Counted from the stretch's first letter, positions 47,500 through 58,921 are shown. The stretch is DNA of 64,000 nucleotides from Dryocosmus kuriphilus (GCA_038277395.1 CM076190.1:252809989-252873988); one strand, 5' to 3'. Made by a program: numbers and translations. Notes: generated by a model not told the origin, from the sequence alone.

Positions 47500-47978
47500 A
47501 AAGATGGGGGTTGAATAGAAAAAAGGGGAGAGTAAATAGGGAGTGGGAAAAGGGGATATATGTGGAATAAGGGAGGTGGAGCAGGCGCAAGGGGAATTTG
47601 GGAGATATGCATAATTTTGGGCAACAGATTCGGTTTTAGGGCGCCACAGACCTTCGATTTAAGATTACCTCTGACCGTGTTGTTATCACACAGGATCGCT
47701 AAACAATTTTCTCCTTTCTTTTTTTTCTAATGAATCAAGTCAGTCTTTTTGATCAAACAAAAGCTAGCAATTATTACACTGATTTAATAATTAATGCAAT
47801 AATTAATTTGGACCTTTTAATAACAGTCCTTTTATTACAATATACTTTGATTATTCAGTTTTCCTAGGTTGTGTTTCTTCATACTAAGTACTTCTGTTGG
47901 GATATACATGCATATCATTCATAAAACATAAAGTAGATTAAAATAAAATTAAGCAAGATTAATTCAAATAACTAGGTT

Positions 47979-47984
47979 TTTATT
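47979..47984 (-). promoter_or_regulatory. polyadenylation signal AATAAA of paralog B
   Basis: Minus-strand AATAAA at the position shared with paralogs A and C. The element at 48013-48801 has inserted between it and the coding exon, so the predicted 3' untranslated region is about 1 kb instead of about 190 bp as in C. Confidence 0.5.
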
Positions 47985-48012
47985 TTGGAATTTTAAATAC
48001 TTTTCATATTAA

Positions 48013-48801
48013 AGGGGTCATCCCATGTGACGGTCGCTTCTCCGCTTTTTTTGGGATTTCTTTTTGATGCACAACAAAGCATAGAACTTTAAATTTTTCT
48101 CCATATATTTATTGATATTTCAGCAATAAAAAGTGATTTTTTTTTTTACCGAAATTTTCGTTCAATTACGCGTTGCATCACGGTAATGGCACTCATGTGT
48201 GAAAAAAATTTGCAAACCTTGTCCATGATTCACACTGATTGGCTTTTCTGAAATCAAAAAATGAAACAGTATTATAATCTGTGAAGCTCTGACTATAGGC
48301 GGAGCTACAGTTATTTGAAAATATTGAAAGGTGAATATTTTGCACGTCTTTAAAATGTTAATTTGCAAATTTGATGATTTTTTGGATTATTTTGTCATGA
48401 AAACCATTTTTTAAGTATTATGGACACCAGTTACAAAAATGCAGTTTCAAGAGAGACGCGAAAACTCACCACTAATCTGCTATGCCTGGTCCGTAAAGAA
48501 TGTCTTCCGGTTGTTCGTAAAATCCTGTAAGGTTGCTGCTTGCTTCTTCCTGGCTTCAATCTTGTCTTCAATCCTGGCCTGAAATACGCTCAGGCGCCGC
48601 TCGGAGCGGGCGTTTCGCGCCTTTGACCCACCCCGTCGAGCACTCGACCTTGCGCTCCAAACATTCTTCCTTCTCTCCGCTGTATCTTTCCAAAGACCTC
48701 GAATATTAATCGCTATACCTACATATTCTACGCATGTTTTAGATGCCATTTATGCAAAAAAAAACATCGATTTTTTTAACCCTTCACATGGGATGACCCC
48801 C
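48013..48801. mobile_element. TIR element with TTAA-type target site (piggyBac-like, non-autonomous)
   Basis: The ends AGGGGTCATCCCATGTGA and its complement TCACATGGGATGACCCCC face each other. TTAA lies on the left (48009-48012) and TCAA on the right (48802-48805), a one-base-worn duplication. Block A shows the empty site at about 312 (GATATTAACACGCG), and block C lacks the element. The TTAA target and G/C-rich ends suggest piggyBac mobilisation. At 789 bp it has no recognisable transposase. Confidence 0.78.
48480..48749 (-). CDS. 89-codon frame inside the TTAA element, unrecognised
   Basis: It opens MASKTCVEYVGIAI and becomes strongly basic (SARSSARRGGSKARNARSER), ending LQDFTNNRKTFFTDQA. 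Its base composition is richer in G and C than the rest of the element. It may be a captured exon, a remnant of an accessory protein of the parent transposon, or chance. The basic stretch would suit nucleic-acid binding, but I assign no function. Confidence 0.25.
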   Translation of the reverse strand: MASKTCVEYVGIAINIRGLWKDTAERRKNVWSARSSARRGGSKARNARSERRLSVFQARIEDKIEARKKQAATLQDFTNNRKTFFTDQA

Positions 48802-48981
48802 TCAACACGCGTACACATTAAAAATACTTACACATCATCTTTAATTTTAAATTCTAACATCTCAGATTACAGGAAAGTTGATATTTTATGTTTTTAAGGA
48901 ACACTATATCTCATAGAATAAAGAAAAAATTACAGATGATACGCTTTAATTTCTAGATGTTACGAAATAATATTCAAATTT

Positions 48982-49481
48982 TTATTCTGCAATTCCTGAT
49001 ATACAATGTTCTGAATCAAGCCAGTAAGGTAGCTCCTCTTCGGCAAATAATAGCGGCCCATGAGACTCAAAGCTCTTATTTGGTCCCGAGAAAAGAACAT
49101 GTTCAGTGCCACCCAGGTTGTATTTGCTTGTCCGAGCCATGAGTATTGTTTCTAAACCATTCATACTTGGTCTTGTTATAAAACAGGAATATAATTTATC
49201 AGCACTAAGTTGATTGTTGATATAGGCGACGTTGTCATTTTCCATATCAATAAGACGAGGTAGAAGAGATGCAGTGTAGAAGCCACCATGACAGGAATAT
49301 ACAGAAGCGTATCCGTGTGGACAATGTTCTGGTGGTATTTCGCCACTTCGGAGATTTCCAAAAAGAACAAGGTCATCTGAGACTCTTATATGAATCTTGC
49401 TTCCTCCAGGAATTTCAGACGAAGGAGGTTTTTCATTTAAACTTTCATGTCTGCTCGGTTCACCCGCTTCGAGCATGGCAC
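48982..49481 (-). CDS. exon 2 of secreted-protein paralog B (unrecognised family)
   Basis: Starts after acceptor TTAATAG (49488-49482). The first two bases, GT, complete the codon begun by the last base of exon 1 (A), giving Ser-Ala-Met. With exon 1 (51900-51849) the coding length is 552 bases, 183 residues plus stop, in frame without correction. Motifs: HIRVSDDLVLFGNL, CPHGYASVY, LPRLIDMENDN, YINNQ, CFITRPSMNGLE, VLFSGPNKSF, GPLLFAEEELPYWL. Two Cys lie in CPHGYASVYSC and one in CFITR. No transmembrane segment follows the signal peptide. The upstream in-frame extension to 49575 is intronic read-through. This is the cleanest of the three gene models. Confidence 0.8.
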
Positions 49482-50297
49482 CTATTAAGAAGAATATAGA
49501 TTTATGAAGTTTTTGTAAACTATAAAAGTAACTGTCACGTAGGTAAAGAGGAAGTGCTCTAGTTGCAGATTCCATTACCGAAAAAATTAATGATATCTCA
49601 AAATTTTAAGTTAAGCAGACTAGGATGTTCCAAAAGTTAATTCGATAAATTTTGTCTACCTCGTATGCTCCCCCCTCCCAAACACAACACCTGCTTTGAA
49701 CCAGGTTCCACTTAAAAAGCTGAAGTTGGTGCCCTAACAATGATTTTTTGGGGATGCCTCCTATATATTTTTATTTGAGAATTCGATTATAATCTTATTA
49801 TTCTATATACGTTCTTTACCTTCTTTTTTTCTATTCAAAATCTCGCAAGATGCAAAATCTTTCTTTCATTCTCTATTGTGTTTCATACCAGGATTATCGT
49901 CGATCGTGTCAGAGAAATCTAAGAAAACTCAATATGCTCAGAGCAGCTACAGAGCCGGTGTTATAACTGGACATTTTAGCCTATCTAGAACTAACTCAAG
50001 CCTGTATAGTCTCAAGGCTTATAACACCGAGGATAACTCTTATGTTTTAATCTTGACATTAGTCCCTTTTTTGGGATTCCTTCTTTGTATCGGAAGACAA
50101 TAAATATTGCTCTCGTTTATCTTTTAGTTCTAGCCTTGGAATCTAACCTTGGAAATCATCTGCCTCCGATTTTTAGAATGAATTCTCTAGCCTATCTGCC
50201 AACCTGCAAGATGAATGCCTCGAGATGAGTAGCACGTAAAAAACTATCCCCATTTTTGACGTCAAACTTTCAATAGGGAAATACCTCAATCCACAAC

Positions 50298-51207
50298 CAC
50301 TCAAAGAAAAGATTGGATGGCGTGGCGCGAGAAATGGTTGCGGTATCCATTTTAGCTGGACTCTGGGAAGCCATCCCATTAGTTGGTTGAGACAGACATT
50401 TTTAATAGTTAGGCCGAAATTGGTTGTGTCGGTCAACTTAGAAGGATCTACGGAGCATTAAGTTGGCTGCATCAGCAAACTGAGTACAATCAAGGAAGTA
50501 ATAAGTTGGTTCTGTCAGCCAAGTGCGGAGGATTGTTTGACCAATAACTTGGCAGTCGTTCTGCAGCCCTGCTAATAATTTTCTTTGAAGTCCTATCTGA
50601 GGAGCAAGTTTACAATATGTGGTTTTTTAGTGAAAACAACGCCGGATAATCACTATACTTCTCTGAAAATAGAATGAACGTCATGCTTAATGCATTGCTT
50701 AATGGCAAATTATTGAATAAGGCGATCTTATTAGTGAGATTTTGAGGTTACCGGCGCGCTAATTCGTACGTTATATGAACAAATTTAGTTCACTTGCCAA
50801 TCAAACAGGACAGTTGTACTTTATTTAAAAATTCCACAGTACTTTGGTCCACGACTAGTGATTTAAAATGACAATATACTACATATAATCTAAACTGCTC
50901 AAAAACACTGTACACACGACTCGCTACTGATGACAGCTGGCCCCAAACGACGCTATGCCTCCAAAACTAAACGTCTGCAAACGTTCATCAAACGAATTGG
51001 CTGTCCTGACCAAAGCATTGGCTGCGCTTTCCATGTAGAGGATGCAGGAACCAATACAATGATATAGTGACCAACTAGCACGCTACATATTAAAAGGGTC
51101 GTTGTGACTATATGCCTCAGTTGGCCAATAATTCTAATCAGATATTCTAACCAACTATTTCTTGACCAAGAAAAAATGGATCTGACAACCAAACATTTTT
51201 CTGAGTG
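50298..51207. mobile_element. TIR element with internal TTGGTTGTGTCAGCCAA words
   Basis: The ends read CACTCAAAGAAAAGATTGG and, inverted, TTTTTCTGAGTG. The interior left half has five or more degenerate words of the type AAGTTGGTTCTGTCAGCCAA (50355-50560); the right half has their complements. It interrupts the intron of paralog B. Block C at 61380-61560 lacks it. No ORF resembles a transposase. A fragment lies at 46893-47125. Confidence 0.6.
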
Positions 51208-51840
51208 AAAAGTGAACAATTTCATATGAAAGCGATCATGAGTGGAAAATTTCTAAATGAATGCTGTTAAAAAATTATAACAGGCTTATTTTGATACTGG
51301 AATAAACTGGATAATACTGTGAGCTTCGTCAGTCTTTCATTCCCATATGACACATGATTCGAATCTGACAACGTGGCGCTAAAAGAATATATTGATCACA
51401 TTTTTAAAAACATAATGTTTCTTATTATCACTATTTATTTAAAAAGATTATCTTTCACTTTGTCTATATTTCTCTCAAGTTCTGTAACTATAATCTCCAA
51501 AAGGATTAATGCTCATTATATGAAAAACCTTTGTTCTGTTCAACAATTTGAAAATCAGCTACTTAAATTCCCAAAAAAATTTTATATTACACGAATTATG
51601 AGTAGAACGTTTGAAAATGGATAATATTGAAAAATTTTAATATATTTATCTTCATAATTAAATAAACTAGGTAATGTTGTGTGAATCGTCAGTTTTTCAT
51701 TGACATATGTTACACAATTTGAGTCTAGCTACGTGGCACTGAAGAGATATATTGATCACATTTAAAAAGTAAATATAATTTCTTGTTAATATTATTGTTA
51801 TACTATTTCTTGTTAGTATTAACGTTATATTATATTAGTT
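51208..51840. repeat. intronic satellite of the paralog family, block B
   Basis: About two units with the landmarks TTTCATATGAAAGCGATCATGAG, CCATATG(A/T)CACATGATTCG, AACGTGGCGCTAAAAG and CATAATGTTTCTTATTATC. It runs to within about 50 bp of the exon 1 donor, the same placement as in block A. Confidence 0.8.
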
Positions 51841-51848
51841 TAACTTAC

Positions 51849-51900
51849 TTGCAAAATTAGGCAAAGCTACGCAGACAAGGAGTATAATAACTGTCTTCAT
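51849..51900 (-). CDS. exon 1 of secreted-protein paralog B (signal peptide)
   Basis: Encodes MKTVIILLVCVALPNFA plus one base, then the consensus donor GTAAGT at 51848. A lysine, a hydrophobic core and a small-residue cleavage region make a clear secretion signal. Length, phase and sequence match exon 1 of paralog A (14 of 17 residues identical or similar). The intron to exon 2 is 2367 bp. The split codon AGT (Ser) is restored exactly at the acceptor, which argues strongly for the join. Confidence 0.8.
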
Positions 51901-52063
51901 TGTATCTAGATACAAGTAGAGCCAGCGATAAAATTTGTGACTTAGTTTGTGGACTAGTTAAAAACGAACGCAAGGAAAATGATCTTTGACCTCACATCTG
52001 ATAGTTTTTGTATACACTAGATTTTTTCTTCATAGAACCTTCAGAATTATTTACGTTTACAGA
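51901..52063 (-). promoter_or_regulatory. promoter and 5' leader block of paralog B
   Basis: Conserved with 14246-14408 upstream of paralog A. A TATA-like TATACAAAA lies at 52014-52006, about 110 bases before the start codon. This leaves a leader of roughly 80 bases if transcription starts about 30 bases downstream of it. Confidence 0.55.
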
Positions 52064-52499
52064 TAAAGTTTGCAGAGATTCAAGAAGATCTTTCGCCCAT
52101 GAAAGAGATTATATAGTTTAGTCAGATTCTTTAAATATCTGAGTCATGTATTATCCAAATAGTTTGAATAAATTCCCCTTAGCCAAACACACAGAAGACG
52201 TGTTTTCGTATCTCGCCCAGTTTGGCGGTAAAATCGAATTCTGGATTTTTCTTAATAAAATTGTTCACGATTCTCGTAATTAAAGTTTCGACCTTAAGGT
52301 GCTGTGTAGGTTTTTCTCGCCGGAAAGAAGGTACATGGAAATCAGCCAGCAGGAACTGTTTTAAACAACAGGAACAGCAACGTTTCGGACAAAATGCGAG
52401 CCCTTTTCAAGCTTATAAAATATATTTAAGATTAAAAAATTAACTTAAGTACATTGGAAATTGTCAACAATATTTTAGGATTCATATTTTTATAAGTAT
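52064..52499. other. no recognisable feature
   Basis: Beyond the promoter homology and before the Gypsy-type element. A 73-codon frame at 52222-52443 contains cysteines and glutamines, but nothing in it is recognisable or duplicated elsewhere in the window. Confidence 0.4.
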
Positions 52500-53219
52500 A
52501 TTTAATTCAAAAATCGTGGTAGGGTTAGTGGCGCCATTTTAAGGGAAGTGCGTTTAACTGATTTAAGCGAGGAGTTGTGGAATATTTGTAGACGAGCAGT
52601 CTTGGCATTCGCACTTTGTATACACTTATCCACTTATCCACTTACTTTCTAATTATATGTATATTTTCGAAAAAAGAAGTCTCTTACTTGTGCATGATCC
52701 CTATAATTTAAAGGGCTTGTCCGGGATCTGCATGTGAAAAGTGAAAATAGTGACTTGACGAAACAGAAGACGTATAAAGTGCAACTCAGCAAAAAAATGT
52801 CGCCGTTCTAACATGGCGAATTCGAAAGAGTTCAGTACAGTTAGAAGGAACGATCAATTTTCCGAATAAAGACGAAGAAAGAGTGGCAGGCAGCGATTTT
52901 CCCGATCAAAGTCTACCAGAGTGGCGAACAACACGTTTCTCCAGACAAGGTCGGCGAAAGTGGTCGACGACTATCTTTTCCGTCCAAAGATGAACAGAGA
53001 GCTTCAGACGGTCAATGCTGTAAGTAATAGGTGACGAGAAAAGCAGATGACATTATCCTCACAAGCTGAGAAGGCGAAAATAAGGAGGGTGTGAGACGAA
53101 CTTGAAGCAACGACACAAGGTTGATAATGGGAATGAGATTGCGTAGGGGCCACCGAGCATCAGCAGCGACATCTTCGAATGCGTGGCTGATAAGTATTCT
53201 TTATCTATTTATAGCGACG

Positions 53220-54540
53220 CAAGTTTTCTCAATCGATTTAGCTGAAATGGAGAAGTTAGTTCAAATTGAGTATGTTAAGAAGCAATTATAGAACTCCCCT
53301 CGCAGCGCGATATCTGTTTTGTATAAGTTAATACTTGAGGAAGAGGGCGATCTGAAAAATCGAAGCCAATTGTGTGAGTTATCCGGATTCATATTTTCGG
53401 ACGAATCCGAACCTCAATTTGCAATGTTTTGGGGTCAAGTTATTGCGGCAAGGAAGAACAGTAAAGGCAACATATCGTTCGCGCACTTATGAGGACAGAT
53501 TCTTTGGCCTAGCCTAATGTTGACAGCGAGTTTGTGAACAAGAAAGAAGTCGTGGATGACGATTTAAAGAATAAAGACAAAAGAAATTCTGAGTCCTCGG
53601 AAGACCAAAACGGTGAGAAATAAGTAGACATGTCAGAAGTAGAAGAAGCCAATGAGGAAACTGATCAAGACGATGCACTCACAGCTCCGCAAAAATCGCA
53701 AGCTGTAAAATTTTCCTTAGGATTTAATGATATTGAGGAAACAATTCGGCATTTTGACGGTAGTGAAAACTGTCCAAGAGAGCGATGGTAATCTGACTTC
53801 GAAGAAGCAGCTATCTTATTTCAGTGGATAGATTAGCAGAAAGTTATTTTCGCGAAAAAAATCATCCAAAGGATTTGCTAAGCTTTTTATTTAAAGAAAG
53901 TCGGGATTCGTAACTCGGAAAAAGTTAAAGACGACTTTGCTTATAGAACTTTCAAACAAGATATCGAGTGCTCAGTTCCATGCAATGCTTTCAAATCGAA
54001 AAGTAAGAGAAACGGAATTTGTTCAGGAGTACTTTTAACCATGTAGGAGGGAGCATCCAGGGAAAATATTGAGACTGAAGCTTTATTCGATCATGTCATC
54101 GAGGGTTTAGGTGACAGTGTTAGCAATCAAGCACAAAGCAAAAATGTTAGATAACTTAAAGATAGATTAATAATTTATGAATGGATTGGAAAGTCGAGTC
54201 GAAAAGTAAGTTCTCAGATGGTTGAAAAGAAAGACGGTGTAGACGAAAAAAGTCGTAATAGACAAAGACTAAGTGTATACGTTTTTTTAATTTCGGATTA
54301 ACAGCACACGTGTCCGACGATTGTAAAAACAAAGACAGGGATGCAAAATATTTTCGACGTAATAAATTTGGACACATTGCTCCGAACTGTAAAGCAACAA
54401 AGGCATCCAGTCCGTCAGAATCAGTAGCAAGAGTAAATTTCCTAAATTTTACAAAAAATGACAACTGTTATAAAGAGAAATCAGTAGAAAATGTAGATAT
54501 TAGAGCGTTAGTTGACACCGGAAGAGCCTTGAGCATATAG
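53220..54540 (+). pseudogene. gag and protease start of the Gypsy-type element, broken
   Basis: Decayed frames contain EEEGDLKNRSQLCELSGF (near 53340), a capsid-like segment near 53740 (IEETIRHFDGSENCP), and zinc-knuckle remnants at 54310-54410 ending KFGHIAPNCK, where Cys residues have changed (KYFRRNKFGH). The protease active site LVDTG lies near 54510. The split frames show that no protein can be made. Confidence 0.65.
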
Positions 54541-57036
54541 CGAAAAGATGCTTCGGTAGATATGATACTTGTTAACTTGAGCGAATCTAAACGTAAAGCT
54601 ACCGGATTTGGTGGCGGAATTATAGGGACCCTAGGTTCTTTTCATGCCGAAATTTTAATCGATAACGAACCATGTAATACATATATATTTTTCAGGTACA
54701 GCCTGTGGAATCAATGCCGATGAAGTGCATAACTGGTAGCAATATTTTACCAACAGCGGATGTCAGAGTTGATAAAAATAGCGTGGAGATTAAGAAGTAC
54801 ACCTAAGACCCTTTTTTAAAAAATATTCTGGTAGCAGAAAAAATTGAGATTGATGTCGGTCCCATTGATGATGTGCTTGCATATAAGAAAACCGAAGATC
54901 ATTTATTGAATGATGAGCTAAATCAAACAAAGAGTACTGATATCACGTTAAATATAACTTTGTAAGAAGGTAATTCCATTTTTGGTAGGCCTCGATGCTT
55001 GCCAATTCCTGAGATAGAAATCGTGGGTAGACAGTTGGATGAGTGGTTTAAAGACGGAATTGTTGAGCCCGGGTTATCCGAGTTTGTGTGTACTGTGGTT
55101 TTAACGAAAAGGAACGGTTGCAACCCTCGCGTTTTCATTTATTATCGACGAATTAACAGGGCCATTGAGAGGGATAAGTATCCCATTCCGTTAATCGAAG
55201 ACCAAATTGATGCGTTAAAAGATTTAAAAATCTTCCGTACTTTCGATCAGAAAAGGTCTTTTTCGTGTTATCTTTAATAAATAAATTCGTTAGTATACAT
55301 CCTTCATAACGCATAAGGGGCAATTTGTTTTCCTGAGAACCGCATTCGGAATCTGTATTCCACCTGCTTTTTTTCAGCAATTTATTACTTACATTTCTCG
55401 TGCGTTAGCTAACAAAGGAATTATTTTAGTTTACTTCATGGAAGCAAAGCTAGAGATCGCTTATGAATATGGCTTTGTGATCAATAAGAAAATTATCATC
55501 TTTTAATGAAAAATGTTGAATTTCTAAGCCATGTTATTGAACATGTCAAAAATGTATCCTTCACTCGATAAGGTTTTGGCTGTTGTAAACTTCCCAGCAC
55601 CTAAATCTACTTAAGACGTTCAGAAATTTCTCAGGTTTTCCTGAGAACCGCATTCGGAATCTGTATTCCACCTGCTTTTTTTCAGCAATTTATTACTTAC
55701 ATTTCTCGTGCGTTAGCTAACAAAGGAATTATTTTAGTTTACTTCATGGAAGCAAAGCTAGAGATCGCTTATGAATATGGCTTTGTGATCAATAAGAAAA
55801 TTATCATCTTTTAATGAAAAATGTTGAATTTCTAAGCCATGTTATTGAACATGTCAAAAATTTATCCTTCAATCGATAAGGTTTTGGCTGTTGTAAACTT
55901 CCCAGCACCTAAATCTACTTAAGACGTTCAGAAATTTCTCAGGTTGACGGGTTATTTTAGAAAATCCATTATTCAGTACCCCTTACTGACTATATCTCTA
56001 AGCGATTTGCTTCGGAAAGACATGGGATTTCAATTCGGTTCAGATGAGCAGAAGGCCTTTAGATCATTGAAAGAAAAGTTGACAGATCAACCATTTTTGG
56101 CGTTCCTAGATCATGTTCATGAAACTGAATTTCATACCAACGCAGGTAAAGATCGCTCAGCTCCGATTCTTTTTCAACAATTACCCGATACTAATAGCTC
56201 ACACCCAACGCACTTTCTGAATCATAAGACTACACCTATCGAACAAAATTACTCTTGTTAAGAACTCGAAGCTTTGGTAATTATTTATGCATTAGAGAAG
56301 CTGGGTGTCTGTATTCTAGGTGTAGCTTTTAAGATTCTAACCGACTATTTAGTGTTCCAGAAGACGATGCAAAAAACGAAGGTGTCTATGAAAATTTTGG
56401 GGATAGGCGCAGTTCCTTGAAAATTACGAGTACACGATTGAGCACAGTCCTGGCTCATGACTTCAGTACGCGGATGCATTGAGCCGCTTTCCAATTATGA
56501 CGATTGAAGTAGTCGATGTCACCGCAAGAATCAAGGAGGCGCAACAGAATGATGAGAATATTCAGAAGATTATTGACTCTCTGAGAGATGGTTCAAATAA
56601 CGACCACGTGATGCGCAATGGCCTGCTGTAAAAGTTCGCAAACGGAGATGACCTGTTAGTGTTTCCTGCCTGCATGGAGGATGAGAAAATTCGATCAGCT
56701 CATCAGCGTGGGCACTATGCTGTGAAACGAATGGAGAAAATCATCAGAAGAGACTATACTATATAGAATCCATGACTAAGATTGTCGTAAGATTAATCTC
56801 CAATTGTGTTGCCTGCTTGGTAGCCAATCGCAAGGAAGGTCGAAAGGTGGGGTTTGTACATACTTTTGAGAAGACAGATCGGCCTTTGTATACATGCCAC
56901 GTCGACCACCTTGGACCACTTGAATCAACGGATAAGCAGTATAATCACATTTTCGCGGCCATCGAGGCCTTTACGAAGTTCACCTGGCTGTATTCAATGA
57001 AGTCAACCACTACCCGAAGACTAGACAAACAAAGCA
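54540..57036 (+). pseudogene. pol (RT, RNase H, integrase start) of the Gypsy-type element, broken
   Basis: RT entry at 54999-55277 reads LDEWFKDGIVEPGLSEF and YYRRINRAIERDKYPIPLIE. The YxDD box is lost: the sequence reads VYFMEAKLE near 55435. RT/RNase H connection and RNase H at 55944-56480 include LSDLLRKDMGFQFG and ETEFHTNAGKD. An integrase zinc region and first catalytic Asp are at 56690-57036 (HQRGHYA, CVACLVANRKEGRK, CHVDHLGPLE). It then stops. Confidence 0.75.
55328..55943. repeat. recent 308-bp tandem duplication inside pol
   Basis: 55328-55635 and 55636-55943 are direct repeats with only two differences that I see (ATGTATCCTTCAC in the first, ATTTATCCTTCAA in the second, near 55555 and 55863). 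The join shows a short GTT microhomology. It spans the former RT palm, so it arose after the element was dead. Confidence 0.9.
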
Positions 57037-57040
57037 ATAT

Positions 57041-57669
57041 ATAGCTTCAATATATAGCACTTGCTCATAATTTAAAAAAATATTCGAGCAAAACATAGCG
57101 TTGTTGATCTAACGTTATCTCTACCTAAGGCTGATAAACATATATTTGTAATATCTTACCTTCACAGAGAATTAAAATCACAACAACTTAAAAATCTTTT
57201 CCCAACTCTTCGCTGATGAATTTTTCGTACCTGACCAAAATAAAGACTCCACGTGTTAATTATTTACTATTAAAAAAAACAACTTTACAGGTTGAGAAGG
57301 AGTACATCTTTGATCGAAAATTAAACATTTCGGTTGAAAGTTTTTTTTGTTTGTTGAAAATGTATCCTTCTTGAGTCTAAATTCAGTTTTTTTATTTAAA
57401 TTTCTTTCTTTTGGTTCATAATTCAGCTATTTCTGGTTGATAAGAATTTTTTGGCATAAGTCAATTCTGAAAATTTTGTTTAAAAATTCATCTTTTTTAG
57501 TTGAAGGATCTATTATTTTTTTCAAAATTGGTCTTTCCTTGGTTAAGAGTTAGCAACGGGACAGTAAAAGTTATAAAACTGTAGAAAAGCTTTCCCGAAT
57601 GCAGTCGGTTGTCGACAGTCATTCTACGTCACTCGACGTCATTCCAGCCGAGCGATAACCGCGGCTGTC
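57041..57669. repeat. spacer with a piece of the TTGAAAATTCAAC-type array
   Basis: 57290-57560 matches the array at 17250-21390, best around 19640-19880 (CGGTTCATAATTCA, TCATCTTTTTTAGTTGAA words). The remainder, 57041-57289 and 57561-57669, shows nothing I recognise. Confidence 0.65.
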
Positions 57670-57855
57670 CGTGATTAACGTTTATTCATTAGGAGGGTTG
57701 ATTGTATTCATTTGATTTGTGTGTGTTGGTTGCGTTCATTTCAGTTGGTCGTTATTAGTAGTGCTTTTGTTTGGGTTATTGCTGTTGGTCACGTTCGTTT
57801 GAGTTGGTTTGGGTTTCGCTGTATTCTCTCATTGCCTTACTTCATTACTTTCACA

Positions 57856-58911
57856 ATGAAAGTTCTATCTCAACAACAGAAGATTGAAATGATTCTCATT
57901 TATGGAGAAAGTGGCAGGAATATCAGTGATGCTCTCGTGCTTTATGCTCAAGGATTTCCAGAAATTGTTCCCTCACGCGCTTCTTTTTACCGGGTTGTCC
58001 AAAACTTCATCACTGACGGAAGTGTACAACCGAAAAAAAGGAAGCGTCGAGTAACAGTTACTGGAGTTGATAATGAAATCGCAACTTTATTTGCAGTCAC
58101 GTATGACCCTCATGTTAGTATTCGACAACTAAGCCACGATTTGGGACTGTCTTTATCCAGTGTTTGGAAGGTATTAAGACGTAATAATTATCATCCGTAT
58201 CATATTTCACTGCATCAAGAACTTCATGGCAATGATTTTCAGAACCGAGTGAAATTTTGTCAAGGCGGTTCAGCCGATTCAAGGAAACCCGAATTTCTTT
58301 TTTCTAGTACTCTTTTTAGACGAGTCGTCTTTCACAAACCATGGTAGCGTTAATCGACACAACATGCATTATTGGAGTGTACAAAATCCACATTGGTTGC
58401 GTGAAGTTGAGCATCAGCGTCCATGGTGCGCGAATGTTTGGTGTGGAATAATTGGAGATCAACGTATCGGTCCGTATTTTATTGATGGAAATTTGAACGG
58501 TGAAAAATATCGTAACTGTTTAGAAAATGAACTTCCAATATTGCTTGACTAAGCTTGGAAGTGCGACACAACATGTGGTTTCAACGTGACGGTTGTCCAG
58601 CACATTATTCGGCAATCGGTAGGGAAGTACTCAATCGCGAATTCAATGGACGATGGATCGGTAGAGGGGGTGCAGTAAATTGGCCTGCCATATCGCCAGA
58701 TCTCGCGGCGCCGAATTTTCATTTGTGGGGTTACCTAAAGAATCGCGTGTATTAAAAAGTGCCCGCAACTCGCGATAACATGATCGAGCAAATCAGGTCT
58801 GCTTGTGCACAAATAACAACAGACACGCTTCACAGTTGTGTGGAATCTTTCGGAGCTCGGATTAACAAGTGCATCGAAGTGCGAGTACAACATTTTGAGC
58901 ACCCATTGTAA
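57856..58911 (+). pseudogene. IS630/Tc1-mariner-type transposase, one frameshift and two stops
   Basis: Starts MKVLSQQQKIEMILIYGESG. A winged-helix DNA-binding region follows (SIRQLSHDLGLSLSSVWKVL). The catalytic region has WFQRDGCPAHYS with the second Asp, and WPAISPDLAAPNFHLWGYL, where the third acidic residue has become Asn. The C-terminus (ITTDTLHSCVES, then HFEHPL) is complete. A frameshift lies near 58270-58330, with stops at 58549-58551 and 58753-58755. Of the three inactivating changes the Asn is the least certain, since the alignment is by eye. Confidence 0.82.
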
Positions 58912-58921
58912 AATAATTAAT

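Larger units (their letters stand above)
47145..52063 (-). repeat. duplicated block B, containing paralog B
   Basis: Colinear with 59340-64000. Matching landmarks are GAGGGAATTTGGGAGGGG at the left, then GTGAAATTGAATGGAATAAA, GGGCAACAGATTCGGTTTTA, a shared 3' end, exon 2, CTCTAGCCTATCTGCCAAC in the intron, and the intronic satellite. Block-B-only insertions are the element at 48013-48801 and the one at 50298-51207. The right edge is the end of the promoter homology with block A. Confidence 0.75.
52500..57040 (+). mobile_element. Gypsy-type LTR retroelement, decayed and truncated
   Basis: The plus-strand order is gag, zinc knuckle, protease, RT, RNase H and the start of integrase. A candidate 5' LTR/leader lies at about 52515-52735, ending near GGGCTTGTCCGGGATCTG, but no matching 3' LTR is visible, so LTR boundaries are not defined. 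The coding region stops at about 57036 within the integrase core. Stops, frameshifts and a 308-bp tandem duplication disable it. It is a different lineage from the element at 39802-46442 and has no envelope. Confidence 0.75.

Noticed and set aside
47316..47624. 102-codon frame with a long Ser-Leu run
   Set aside because: It is the translation of the (AG)n microsatellite and flanking low-complexity sequence.
49176..49376. 66-codon minus-strand frames inside the exons of paralogs B and C (also 60465-60665)
   Set aside because: These are shifted-frame shadows of the real exon, conserved only because the exon is.
49482..49575. N-terminal extension of paralog B upstream of the acceptor, giving a 197-codon frame
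   Set aside because: The extension lies beyond a conserved splice acceptor and is not kept in A or C; the spliced signal-peptide exon explains the start better.
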